A program made the translations under genes and the position numbers. Under the pieces are notes generated by a model. It searched no databases. It was given only the letters and a program-made list of their open reading frames with translations, and was not told the origin of the DNA. Shown here piece after piece: positions 20,842-28,444 of a DNA stretch of 29,218 nt. The number at the start of each line of letters is the position of its first letter. Within the stretch, counting starts at the first letter, position 1. Source of the DNA: a virus; the IMG/VR virus record IMGVR_UViG_3300008111_000258, positions 1 through 29,218 of that record, one strand, 5' to 3'.

Positions 20842-23668
20842 ATGTTATGCTAAGGCTTGTTACCGATTGACCAGAAGCGAGAGCGATTCTGACTAAAAGA
20901 ACATTACCAGTAGCATTACTTAAGTTTTCACTACCAAGAGTTAAAGTATAACTTCCACTCAAAGAGGTTCCGGAAGATATAACGTCACCAGGCGTATCCG
21001 CACATCCATTACTGCCATTACCACCTGCTCCAGTATTTGCACCTGGAACACCTGAACCTGCATATACAGTATCCGCTCTTAACCAACCATTAAGAGTGCT
21101 AGTACTATCTATACTTGTTCCAGGTGCAGCAATCCAAAGTCCAGTGATACCAGAAGATGTAATATTAACATTAACATTAGCAACTGCTTGTCTTCTAAAT
21201 GCAAAAGTGAAATATTGAGTTCCACTTCTGTTAGATGAAAAATCTGGACCAACGGGCAGATATCCAGTTGAATAATTTACTTGATTATGAGTAATATTTC
21301 CAAGTCTTACAACTGCTTCTCTAGTTGTAGTAATTCCTGCGGGTGCAGAACCTTCAGAGTATGGATTGTTGGTATAGAAATTAGTTGAACTATTGTATGA
21401 AGGAGTATCTGTAGCAATTCCAGGTCCAAAATCGTAAATTCTCTTACCATCATCAGTGTAAGTTCCATTACCTAAACTATCAGAAACTGCAATTGCAAGT
21501 TCACTAATTCCACTTTGTGCTGCAGTGTGAACTTGGATATTAGTTCCAATATCACTAGAATATCCACTGATTCCATTTACATTTCTAGCACGAACCTTTA
21601 CTCTATCAACTGTTCTTACACTTGAAGATGTGATAGGAACAGTTAAGTTACCTAATGTATATGCAGATGAAGTTCCAGTATTTGCATTTGGAATTCCGCC
21701 AGTCAACATACTTGAAGAACCATTTATCTGCGAGTATGTGTAATCACTATCAGTTGTACCAGCACTAGAGGTTCCTTCTTGATTTGTACCAGTGTCAACT
21801 TCTACAATATTTGACTGGTTAGTATAGGTTTGACCGACTATATTTGTAACTGTAACTCCAGAGAGAGTTAAACTTGGGGACCCAGTATTGTAATATGGGA
21901 TACCAGAAACATAGCGATAAGTACCAGAAACGTTTTCTGCTAAAGAAGCTCCTGCAACACTAACAGTAGGAGTTCCTGTCATATCGTCTTTAACAAACTC
22001 CACAGTATTAGTGTTGCCTGTAGCACTGTGAAGTAACTGCATACTGTTTAAACCAGTATTCAGATTTGAAACTAACTTTGAAACCTTTGCTTTGAAACCT
22101 TTATATAATCCAGGGTAGAAGGTACTTGCAGCAAAGGTAGTTGTTGCTCCAGTTGAATTCAATAACTGATAATCACTTTCTGAAGTAATTACCAGACTTG
22201 TATAAGTTCCAGAATCATCTCCACTTGTTAGTGTTGTTGAACCATCCGAAGAACCATTTACGTTTGCAGTAAGAGTTCCACTATTCGCATTATAAGCAAA
22301 TGTGGAGATTGGTCCAGCTTCTGCACTTCCTCCTGTTACACGATTGACATCGTTTCCTGCACTTAGAACTGCACCACCAGTGTTGTCGGTAAATCCAGAA
22401 GCAAGTTTTGGACTTGTGCCTACGCTAGTAACATTTGTTAGAGTTTTGCTGCTTAATCCGTCAGGTGCTGCAGGTGAATCATCATAAACCTTAAGTGCTA
22501 CAGTACCAGTGGCAGGAATAACACCTGGATTTGCGGTGTTATGCGAGTTTAGAGTTAATGTGAGAGTATCAGTACCAGTTGAACTATTTGTGCCCTGACT
22601 CCAAGTGTGTTGAAGTCTTGCTGCACCTGCACCTGCTCCACCAGATGCTGAATCGTTTGCAATTGAGTCATTTGAGGAACCATCTCCCCAACCCATCGTA
22701 TAATCAACTGTTGCGCCCGATGTATTTGTTGTATTATTGTCTAAGTAAAGAGATTCTCCCTCAACAACATATAAGTCATTACCTGAAAGAGCACTTCCGC
22801 CACTAGAACCTCTGTATAATGCAAATCCAACTACTGGATTTGGTGTGTAAAGAGTGATGTAATCTGTCTTAGAGGTTGTGAACGAACTTCCCGCACCTAC
22901 TCCTGTATTATTCTTTGCAGTTAATGTGATTGAGAACAATCCGCCATTAGCATCACTATAGGTGTGGGGGATAGATGCCGATGAATAGTTGGATGTTGTT
23001 GTACCGTCTCCCCAATCGACATCATAACGGTTAGCATTTCCAGAACTTGTAACCGTTAGTGTCACTGCAAGTGGAGAACCTCCTGCAAGAGTATTGGAAG
23101 AAAAGTCTACATTAGTAACCGCAGTGTTTCTTATGATATTGAATGCGAGTTCATTTAAGTCATCAATACTATCAACAATTTTTGTTGAAGTTGTAAGAGT
23201 ATTAAGTGCCCCATTACTAGTAATACTAGAATCTGTAGGAGTTCCTAACGTTAACGCACCACCTTCACCATAATAGTTTGTTGCGGTTACAACTCCAGAT
23301 ACAGAAACACTGGGGAATTGGTTAGACCAAGTTAATTCCCCAGTTGAATTTGTTTTTAAGAAGTAAGAACCAGCAGGATTTTCTGGAAAAGTGTATGTTG
23401 TGATTCCAGAGAGAGTGTTCGGAGCTTTAAAGGAAATATGATTTGTTCCGTCTTTATCTACAAGATTTAAGCGGAGAGAAGTACTTGCATCTTCTCTTCC
23501 CCAATAACGATGAGAACCGAAGAATTTATTACCATTAACAGACGTGTTTAGTCCTACAAATAAATCATATTTGTCAAGTGTTAATGCAGGTTCACCTGGA
23601 CGAAGAGCAGGAATAGTTGCCGCCGCCCCAATATTACCACGCTTAAACTGTAAGATTGGTGAAGCCAT
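20840..23668 (-). CDS. Large virion protein with PKD-like domains (942 aa)
   Basis: Residues 1-60 (MASPILQFKRGNIGAAATIP, LRPGEPALTLDKYDLFVGL) resemble the anchor of the collagen-like fibre and of tropism-determinant proteins. Two PKD-like Ig domains follow: YDVDWGDGTTTSNYS with IPHTYSDANGGLFSITLTAKN (about 186-255) and MGWGDGSSND with RLQHTWSQG (about 290-395). The rest is Gly/Ser/Thr/Val-rich beta structure ending SGQSVTSLSIT. PKD folds in phage tails usually mediate weak carbohydrate binding or act as spacers. AAAGG seven bases before the ATG and a CTAAATA 33 bases upstream support the start and late expression. It is most likely an adhesin or fibre of the baseplate region. Confidence 0.85.
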   Translation of the reverse strand: MASPILQFKRGNIGAAATIPALRPGEPALTLDKYDLFVGLNTSVNGNKFFGSHRYWGREDASTSLRLNLVDKDGTNHISFKAPNTLSGITTYTFPENPAGSYFLKTNSTGELTWSNQFPSVSVSGVVTATNYYGEGGALTLGTPTDSSITSNGALNTLTTSTKIVDSIDDLNELAFNIIRNTAVTNVDFSSNTLAGGSPLAVTLTVTSSGNANRYDVDWGDGTTTSNYSSASIPHTYSDANGGLFSITLTAKNNTGVGAGSSFTTSKTDYITLYTPNPVVGFALYRGSSGGSALSGNDLYVVEGESLYLDNNTTNTSGATVDYTMGWGDGSSNDSIANDSASGGAGAGAARLQHTWSQGTNSSTGTDTLTLTLNSHNTANPGVIPATGTVALKVYDDSPAAPDGLSSKTLTNVTSVGTSPKLASGFTDNTGGAVLSAGNDVNRVTGGSAEAGPISTFAYNANSGTLTANVNGSSDGSTTLTSGDDSGTYTSLVITSESDYQLLNSTGATTTFAASTFYPGLYKGFKAKVSKLVSNLNTGLNSMQLLHSATGNTNTVEFVKDDMTGTPTVSVAGASLAENVSGTYRYVSGIPYYNTGSPSLTLSGVTVTNIVGQTYTNQSNIVEVDTGTNQEGTSSAGTTDSDYTYSQINGSSSMLTGGIPNANTGTSSAYTLGNLTVPITSSSVRTVDRVKVRARNVNGISGYSSDIGTNIQVHTAAQSGISELAIAVSDSLGNGTYTDDGKRIYDFGPGIATDTPSYNSSTNFYTNNPYSEGSAPAGITTTREAVVRLGNITHNQVNYSTGYLPVGPDFSSNRSGTQYFTFAFRRQAVANVNVNITSSGITGLWIAAPGTSIDSTSTLNGWLRADTVYAGSGVPGANTGAGGNGSNGCADTPGDVISSGTSLSGSYTLTLGSENLSNATGNVLLVRIALASGQSVTSLSIT

Positions 23669-23701
23669 CCGAATACCTTTATGCAGTTTCCTAATTAATA
23701 T

Positions 23702-23708
23702 TATTTAG
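23702..23708 (-). promoter_or_regulatory. Late promoter motif CTAAATA
   Basis: TCTAAATAAT on the minus strand, 33 bases before the ATG at 23668, in the gap after the 101-residue gene. Confidence 0.55.
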
Positions 23709-23713
23709 AATAT

Positions 23714-24019
23714 TTAAAATGTTCCACCATCAAGATTAATTTTATTATCTAGGTCAACATCTACACGATCTAGGAAGGCAGTTGCATATCCAACAAATCC
23801 AGGTTGTGTTGTTTCTGTAGATGCTGCTGCATTAAAGACTTCATCTGGATTTACATCTTTCCACTTACCAGAAGCAGCATCATACATTAAAACATACTTA
23901 TCTCTATTACCACTTATCTGTACATCATATAATTCGTTTAAATTTTGTGGCATGATCTCTATCTTAGATGAAAGACTTACTTTGTAATTTTGTTGAGATA
24001 ACTTGACGTTATAAGTCAT
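23714..24019 (-). CDS. Small virion-associated protein (101 aa)
   Basis: Starts MTYNVKLSQQNYKVSLSSKI and ends VDVDLDNKINLDGGTF. The centre (DKYVLMYDAASGKWKDVNPD) is a phrase common in fibre-associated phage proteins. I recall near relatives in cyanophage structural clusters. Its ATG overlaps the stop of the 111-residue gene before it as ATGA, so the two are made together. The final DGGTF resembles the final DAGTF of the 1050-residue protein. It is probably a structural or assembly component. No enzymatic motif is seen. Confidence 0.8.
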   Translation of the reverse strand: MTYNVKLSQQNYKVSLSSKIEIMPQNLNELYDVQISGNRDKYVLMYDAASGKWKDVNPDEVFNAAASTETTQPGFVGYATAFLDRVDVDLDNKINLDGGTF

Positions 24020-24351
24020 ACTGATACACTCTCCTCTACCATGGCAGTACCTTTTATAACTTTAATTCTCTTTTCATTTAAAGTAAGCACAACATCAAAA
24101 TAATTTCTACCTGCTGTTAAATTTGCAGTTTGTTCTGGAGTCAATGTAAGTTTTATTGTTCCATTTCCAGAGGTAATTGTTTTTGCAAACTCTTCGTATG
24201 ATGTTGAGGTTTGATGTTTGCGAATGGACGCATAAGTTGTTGTGAGTCCTGTTAGAACTGAAGCAGACTGATTCGGATCAAAAAGATTAAAAGTTGCCTC
24301 AAAGTGAGTTCCCTTCTCAATGACTATATTTGTAATCTCAGCAACTGCCAT
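24016..24351 (-). CDS. Small beta-rich virion protein (111 aa)
   Basis: Starts MAVAEITNIVIEKGTHFEAT and has an Ig-like beta pattern (GTIKLTLTPEQTANLTAGRN, YFDVVLTLNEKRIKVIKG). GTHFEATFNLFDPN followed by the YFDVVLT strand is, from memory, typical of small baseplate/fibre-associated proteins of cyanophages and resembles the N-terminal Ig domain of upper-baseplate proteins. A late ATAAATA lies 20 bases upstream, and this is the first gene of the virion block after the sugar cassette. The stop overlaps the next ATG. Confidence 0.8.
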   Translation of the reverse strand: MAVAEITNIVIEKGTHFEATFNLFDPNQSASVLTGLTTTYASIRKHQTSTSYEEFAKTITSGNGTIKLTLTPEQTANLTAGRNYFDVVLTLNEKRIKVIKGTAMVEESVSV

Positions 24352-24371
24352 TTTTCTTGGGTATTTTTAAG

Positions 24372-24378
24372 TATTTAT
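24372..24378 (-). promoter_or_regulatory. T4-type late promoter motif ATAAATA
   Basis: GATAAATACT on the minus strand, 20 bases before the ATG at 24351. It lies in the 30-base gap that separates the glycan cassette from the virion block. Confidence 0.65.
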
Positions 24379-24381
24379 CTA

Positions 24382-24738
24382 TCAATATAATTTAATCTCT
24401 TTGTAATATGAATTAGTTACTTCATTAATTTTTCTTTTTATCTCTGCTCTTTTATCATTGGTAATATAAACACTTCGAGCAAGTTCAACAAACTTTTCTC
24501 CAAAGTCTTGCTTCTTTTCCAGTTCTCTCAATTCATCTTCAATCTTCCAGAGTTTTAAATTTACCTCACGCAATTCATTCATATATTCAAAAGTAAATTG
24601 CGTGAGAGTATTTTTAATTTGATTCAAGTCCTCAAGTTCTTTAATGACATATTCATTGTTGGTAAACATAGACTTAATTTCAAGAATTGAAATCTTATCT
24701 AATAGTTCACCTACAGATACTGGAATTGTGATTTTCAT
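24382..24738 (-). CDS. DUF6165-like protein (118 aa)
   Basis: Starts MKITIPVSVGELLDKISILE and carries LKLWKIEDELRELEKKQDFG, ELARSVYITNDKRAEIKRKI and a final EIKLY. These phrases match the DUF6165 family as I remember it: helical proteins of about 120-130 residues common in bacterial and cyanobacterial polysaccharide clusters, without a known activity. It is fully helical, with no membrane segment or catalytic motif. The start overlaps the exostosin-like gene as ATGA, and it is the last gene of the cassette. A helper or scaffold role for the neighbouring glycosyltransferases is a reasonable inference. Confidence 0.8.
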   Translation of the reverse strand: MKITIPVSVGELLDKISILEIKSMFTNNEYVIKELEDLNQIKNTLTQFTFEYMNELREVNLKLWKIEDELRELEKKQDFGEKFVELARSVYITNDKRAEIKRKINEVTNSYYKEIKLY

Positions 24739-25505
24739 AATACTTCCTTTACTCTATTTTGAATTGTTTGAATTCTATTTTGCCACCAATTCAAAACTGG
24801 CATATTATCTACAGGTTTTTCTAGTAGTGACTCACATTTATCTAATGCATCATTCCAAGTTTCCGCAAATACCCAAGGAGGATTTTCTTCATACTTAAAT
24901 GTAGATTCAATCTCTTCCTTCGAACCAACGACAACAGGTATAGATCCATTCATAGATGCTTCATAAAGTCTAAAACAATCTAGTGACGAATTGCCTCTCC
25001 CACAAGGAACAAATATAGATTTAGAATATATCTTGCACATTAAATCTTTGGGTAAAGACTTTCCTACAAAGTGTTTTGGAATACTTTTGAAAGTATCAAT
25101 CATTTTTTGTCTGTCTGTTTTAATTTCTCCAAGAAAAGACCAATGTAATTCTTTTTTCTCTTTGAATGATTTGCATCCATTTGTATATCCAAGAGGAATA
25201 TGAATAGTATTTGGTGTGTAACTATATTGTGGGTGATGATATTGTCTTAAAAACAAATCACAATAATTTCCCAACTGATTGAACTGATGTAGATTTTCCG
25301 CAATCAATTCATCAGAAAGGCAAATTATAATTTTTGGTTTTGTTTTTTGAACAATTGATAATATTTGGTTATATGAATGTGCTCTTGATGCAAAAACAAA
25401 AACATCCCCCACATCATTTAGATTATGAGAAACTTCTCCTTTGGATAAAATGTCTTTTAATAGAAAGTCAGTTTCCCATAATCCATTTTCAATTACAATC
25501 TTCAT
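24735..25505 (-). CDS. Exostosin-like glycosyltransferase (GT47 type)
   Basis: A 256-residue protein. The C-terminal nucleotide-sugar region reads FVPCGRGNSSLDCFRLYEAS then NGSIPVVVGSKEEIES, the exostosin signature (PRGxxxxSxRLxExxxxGxIPVVV). The middle part has LHWSFLGEIKTDRQKMIDTF, also typical of the family. It probably has a GT-B fold, transfers a sugar from a nucleotide donor, and acts in the cytoplasm, as no signal or membrane segment is present. ATGA overlaps link it to both neighbours. Donor and acceptor are unknown. Proteins of this family build polysaccharide or glycoprotein chains. Confidence 0.8.
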   Translation of the reverse strand: MKIVIENGLWETDFLLKDILSKGEVSHNLNDVGDVFVFASRAHSYNQILSIVQKTKPKIIICLSDELIAENLHQFNQLGNYCDLFLRQYHHPQYSYTPNTIHIPLGYTNGCKSFKEKKELHWSFLGEIKTDRQKMIDTFKSIPKHFVGKSLPKDLMCKIYSKSIFVPCGRGNSSLDCFRLYEASMNGSIPVVVGSKEEIESTFKYEENPPWVFAETWNDALDKCESLLEKPVDNMPVLNWWQNRIQTIQNRVKEVL

Positions 25506-26959
25506 AGATTAAATGTTGTTTTAATTTCATTGATAATTGTGGGATTCTTGCAAACCACACCTAAACCAAAAGAATGTTCAAATGTAAATTTAGGCATATC
25601 GAGTTCATCAAAGAACTTTTTAACTCCATACTCCTTTCCTTCATATTGTTCTACGCAAGTGTCGTGCATTAGAATAATACCATTATCAGAAACAAACTTA
25701 CTCCAAGTTTCAAAGTCTTTTTTAACGTCTTCGTAGTGATGACTACCATCAATGTGAAGAATGTCAATTTTTTTATCCCAGGTTTCTGCTACTTCATTAA
25801 AATCACCTTTGATAAGAGTGACATTATCTTGAAGATGGAGTTTTTCTCTCTTCATATTTACAAAATTATATTGGTAAGAAGAATGTTCTCCAACAAAATC
25901 ATCACCAACAAAGTTATCAACACCATAAACGTGACCGATTCTTGGAATAGCAAAGGAGAATGTTGAGAACCCATAATCAACTCCCAAATCAACAATTACT
26001 TTTGGATTTAAAAACTTAACTAACCATTCGGCAAAATTACGATGACCTGACCAAGCTGTTGCTGGTGTGTCATCAAGATTATTCAAGAAAAGATTGTCAA
26101 TGGCATCAGTTCTTTCTTTGAGTCTTAATGTATCTGGATTAAATCCTGATGCAAATACAATAATGTTTGGATTTTGTGTAAGTTGACCGATTTTCAGGAG
26201 ATGAGTGAATGCATTACCCATAGCATTTCCACCAATATTCATTGCCTCACTTACAGCATGGAAAGCATAATTAGATGCTTGTTGAATATTTTGAAGATTC
26301 ACTAAAGCAATACTAGACATAATGAATACATCAATTCTTACTTCAAAATAATGCTTGAAGATAAACCAAATATAATATGAATTTTCTGGATTATTTTGAT
26401 ACTCTCTTTCACAAATTGAAAGATAGAAAAGTTGCTTATCAATACTTGGTTGAATTGTTTTTGTAATCTTAATTGTCGTATCTACTGCAACTTCACCAAG
26501 ATGTTCTTCAGTAGGAAGGAACATTGGTGTTTCGTGAACTGCATTAACCCAAGTATAGTTTTTAGTTCTATGAAAACGAACATGTGCTGTTTGACCTAGA
26601 GTTGGTTCTTCTTCTCCAACTTTATCATATCGTTCGTGATTAAATGCAGTAAATTCTCCAGAGATTACTTCAAAACCTTCAGGGAAAAACTCATCAAGGT
26701 CTTCATTAAAGTCCAGAGAAAAAGCCCAATCTGTTTTTACATAAGAAAGTGCTTGATTTCTTGCTTTGGAGAAATCAAACTCATCTCTGCTTTGAGGATG
26801 TTCGTGAACTTCAATACCAGCATCCTTAAGAAGTTGAACCGTATTATCTGTACTGCCAGTATCAACTACAACTGTATGAGAAAATTTCTTTGAATTTTCA
26901 ATAAACTTTTCAATGTTCTTTTCTTCGTTTTTTGCAATAGCATAAAGTGTGATGTTCAT
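25502..26959 (-). CDS. GT2 glycosyltransferase + SAM methyltransferase fusion (485 aa)
   Basis: The start is the ATG at 26959, which overlaps the previous stop as ATGA; a TTG-type extension to 26974 is rejected. Residues 1-150 are a GT2 domain: LYAIAKNEEKNIEKFI, VVVDTGSTDNTVQLLKDAGI and FDFSKARNQAL. The usual metal-binding DxDE is replaced by DFNED (83-87). Residues 175-290 are helical, TPR-like. Residues 305-470 are a class I methyltransferase of the Methyltransf_24 type: VIVDLGVDYGFSTFSF (321-336), VYGVDNF, LIKGDF, ILHIDGSHHYEDVKKDFETW and IILMHDTC. It would glycosylate and methylate the same product. The acceptor is unknown, and the altered DxD puts transferase activity in some doubt. Confidence 0.85.
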   Translation of the reverse strand: MNITLYAIAKNEEKNIEKFIENSKKFSHTVVVDTGSTDNTVQLLKDAGIEVHEHPQSRDEFDFSKARNQALSYVKTDWAFSLDFNEDLDEFFPEGFEVISGEFTAFNHERYDKVGEEEPTLGQTAHVRFHRTKNYTWVNAVHETPMFLPTEEHLGEVAVDTTIKITKTIQPSIDKQLFYLSICEREYQNNPENSYYIWFIFKHYFEVRIDVFIMSSIALVNLQNIQQASNYAFHAVSEAMNIGGNAMGNAFTHLLKIGQLTQNPNIIVFASGFNPDTLRLKERTDAIDNLFLNNLDDTPATAWSGHRNFAEWLVKFLNPKVIVDLGVDYGFSTFSFAIPRIGHVYGVDNFVGDDFVGEHSSYQYNFVNMKREKLHLQDNVTLIKGDFNEVAETWDKKIDILHIDGSHHYEDVKKDFETWSKFVSDNGIILMHDTCVEQYEGKEYGVKKFFDELDMPKFTFEHSFGLGVVCKNPTIINEIKTTFNL

Positions 26960-27654
26960 AAAAATTTTTCCCAATCAATACAAGGTGATAATAAGTCTGC
27001 TTGACAATGTGTAGAATAACCGGGTAAACAAGAGATTAAATAGTTTCCTCTTTGATTGAGATCTAAAAACTTTGAATGGTCTTGTGTCGGTTCAGTATCT
27101 GTTGAATACTTCTGATGTATGTATAAGTCTTTTAAAAGTGTCTTATATTTTACAGCAAAGGTATTTGTAGTGGAAGGAACTGGTTTCCAATGAGAACTTT
27201 CAGTAATCAAAATCTTACTCATTAGTTCAGCATACATCTCTTGATACTTGTCTCTGTGGTCGTACAAGGTTACATAAGAAACTGGAAGTGTAAATCCCTC
27301 CATTAAAATCTTATCCCATTCTGGGCGGTGTACATAATCATCTTCAAGGAAATAGATGATGTCTTCTGAAGAATGATTTTGAGTTTGAATATATTCTAAA
27401 GTTTTAAGAAAACTCTTTGCTTCTCCTCCACAATTGATTGTATAAACATTCTGTTCTTGAGATAGGAAAGTATCTTCTATCTTCCCATAATGTTCGTCAT
27501 AGATGATTGTGTATTTGGTGGTTTCTGGATTGAGTGTATTCTTAAAGTTTTGGAATACCTTTTCCTTATCCCACCAAGAAGGTCTCTGCTTTCCCGGACT
27601 TTCCTGTATCTTTGAGTAATAGCAGTGCCTTAAATATACATTAATTTTTTTCAT
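26956..27654 (-). CDS. Putative GT-A glycosyltransferase (232 aa)
   Basis: Start at the ATG at 27654 (MKKINVYLRHCYYSKIQESP), where a 14-base overlap with the preceding gene's end gives coupling; the longer frame to 27717 is less likely. DIIYFLEDDYVHRPEWDKIL (around 98-117) resembles the acidic metal-binding motif and following helix of GT-A glycosyltransferases. The later SHWKPVPSTTNTFAV and DHSKF segments fit the acceptor side. No methyltransferase or membrane segment is present. Similar proteins are found in phage and bacterial glycan clusters, but the family assignment is from a weak pattern. It may be a distant paralogue of the next-listed gene. Confidence 0.65.
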   Translation of the reverse strand: MKKINVYLRHCYYSKIQESPGKQRPSWWDKEKVFQNFKNTLNPETTKYTIIYDEHYGKIEDTFLSQEQNVYTINCGGEAKSFLKTLEYIQTQNHSSEDIIYFLEDDYVHRPEWDKILMEGFTLPVSYVTLYDHRDKYQEMYAELMSKILITESSHWKPVPSTTNTFAVKYKTLLKDLYIHQKYSTDTEPTQDHSKFLDLNQRGNYLISCLPGYSTHCQADLLSPCIDWEKFL

Positions 27655-28444
27655 TGAGTTTCTCCAAATCGTATTCATTCCACCAAGACTTCCAATCAAT
27701 AAAGAAATCTCTATCATACTCTCCTTGTAAATGAAGTGTTAATGATGGGATAGGTGTAAAGCAAAAATGTCCTCTTTCATAATAGATTTTGCAAATACTA
27801 TCCATTTCCATTGTTTCACTCACTTCACTGGTTCCCATTTTGTGAAATAAATCCCAGTGCTTTCTTATAATACCTATGTGAGTCATCAAAGTGACTGCTG
27901 GATGAATATTAGTTCTCCAATATCTGTCCTTTGATACTACAATATTACAAGAAACAGCAGTATTCTCTGCTTGATGATATTCTGCTGGTTTATTAAATGG
28001 AAAGATACTTGCTGGAGCATTTAGATTACAACTAAACTGATTAATAGCGTGTATCATCAGTTCAACAGAGTTTTGTTGATGAAGAAAATCATCCTGAACA
28101 AAATATACCCAATCTTTCCCAAAGTCTCTTCCGTGCTCGTAACACCTCAAGATAGAAGGCATAATACCATAAGTCTCAAGATGAGTTAGATTAGTTTTAA
28201 ACTTTGCGATGGTGATAAGTTTTTTTAGAATATCTAAAAACTCTTTGTCCGAGTGGTCATCAAAGATTTGTAGTTCAATCTCATAATCTGGATAATGTTC
28301 TTGTGTGTAATTGAGACTATCAATCAAAGAAAAGATACACCTTGAAGAAACTTCAATCTTTGGTGCCTCACAATATCTTCCAGAATCCTTATCACGATTT
28401 CCTTTTGAATGTGTCTGAACAACAACTAACAAATGAGTTTTCAT
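27641..28444 (-). CDS. Putative GT-A glycosyltransferase (267 aa)
   Basis: Starts MKTHLLVVVQTHSKGNRDKD. Residues 50-140 look like a Rossmann-type GT-A core: EIELQIFDDHSDKEFLDILK, then KDWVYFVQDDFLHQQNSVEL with QDD as the probable metal-binding acidic motif. The C-terminal half has SNIVVSKDRYWRTNIHP-like sequence and PIPSLTLHLQGEYD. The ATG overlaps the sulfotransferase stop (ATGA), and the end overlaps the next gene by 14 bases. It shares the YF-x2-DDF/Y-x-H pattern with that gene, so the two could have arisen by duplication. Donor and acceptor are unknown. Confidence 0.65.
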   Translation of the reverse strand: MKTHLLVVVQTHSKGNRDKDSGRYCEAPKIEVSSRCIFSLIDSLNYTQEHYPDYEIELQIFDDHSDKEFLDILKKLITIAKFKTNLTHLETYGIMPSILRCYEHGRDFGKDWVYFVQDDFLHQQNSVELMIHAINQFSCNLNAPASIFPFNKPAEYHQAENTAVSCNIVVSKDRYWRTNIHPAVTLMTHIGIIRKHWDLFHKMGTSEVSETMEMDSICKIYYERGHFCFTPIPSLTLHLQGEYDRDFFIDWKSWWNEYDLEKLNEKN

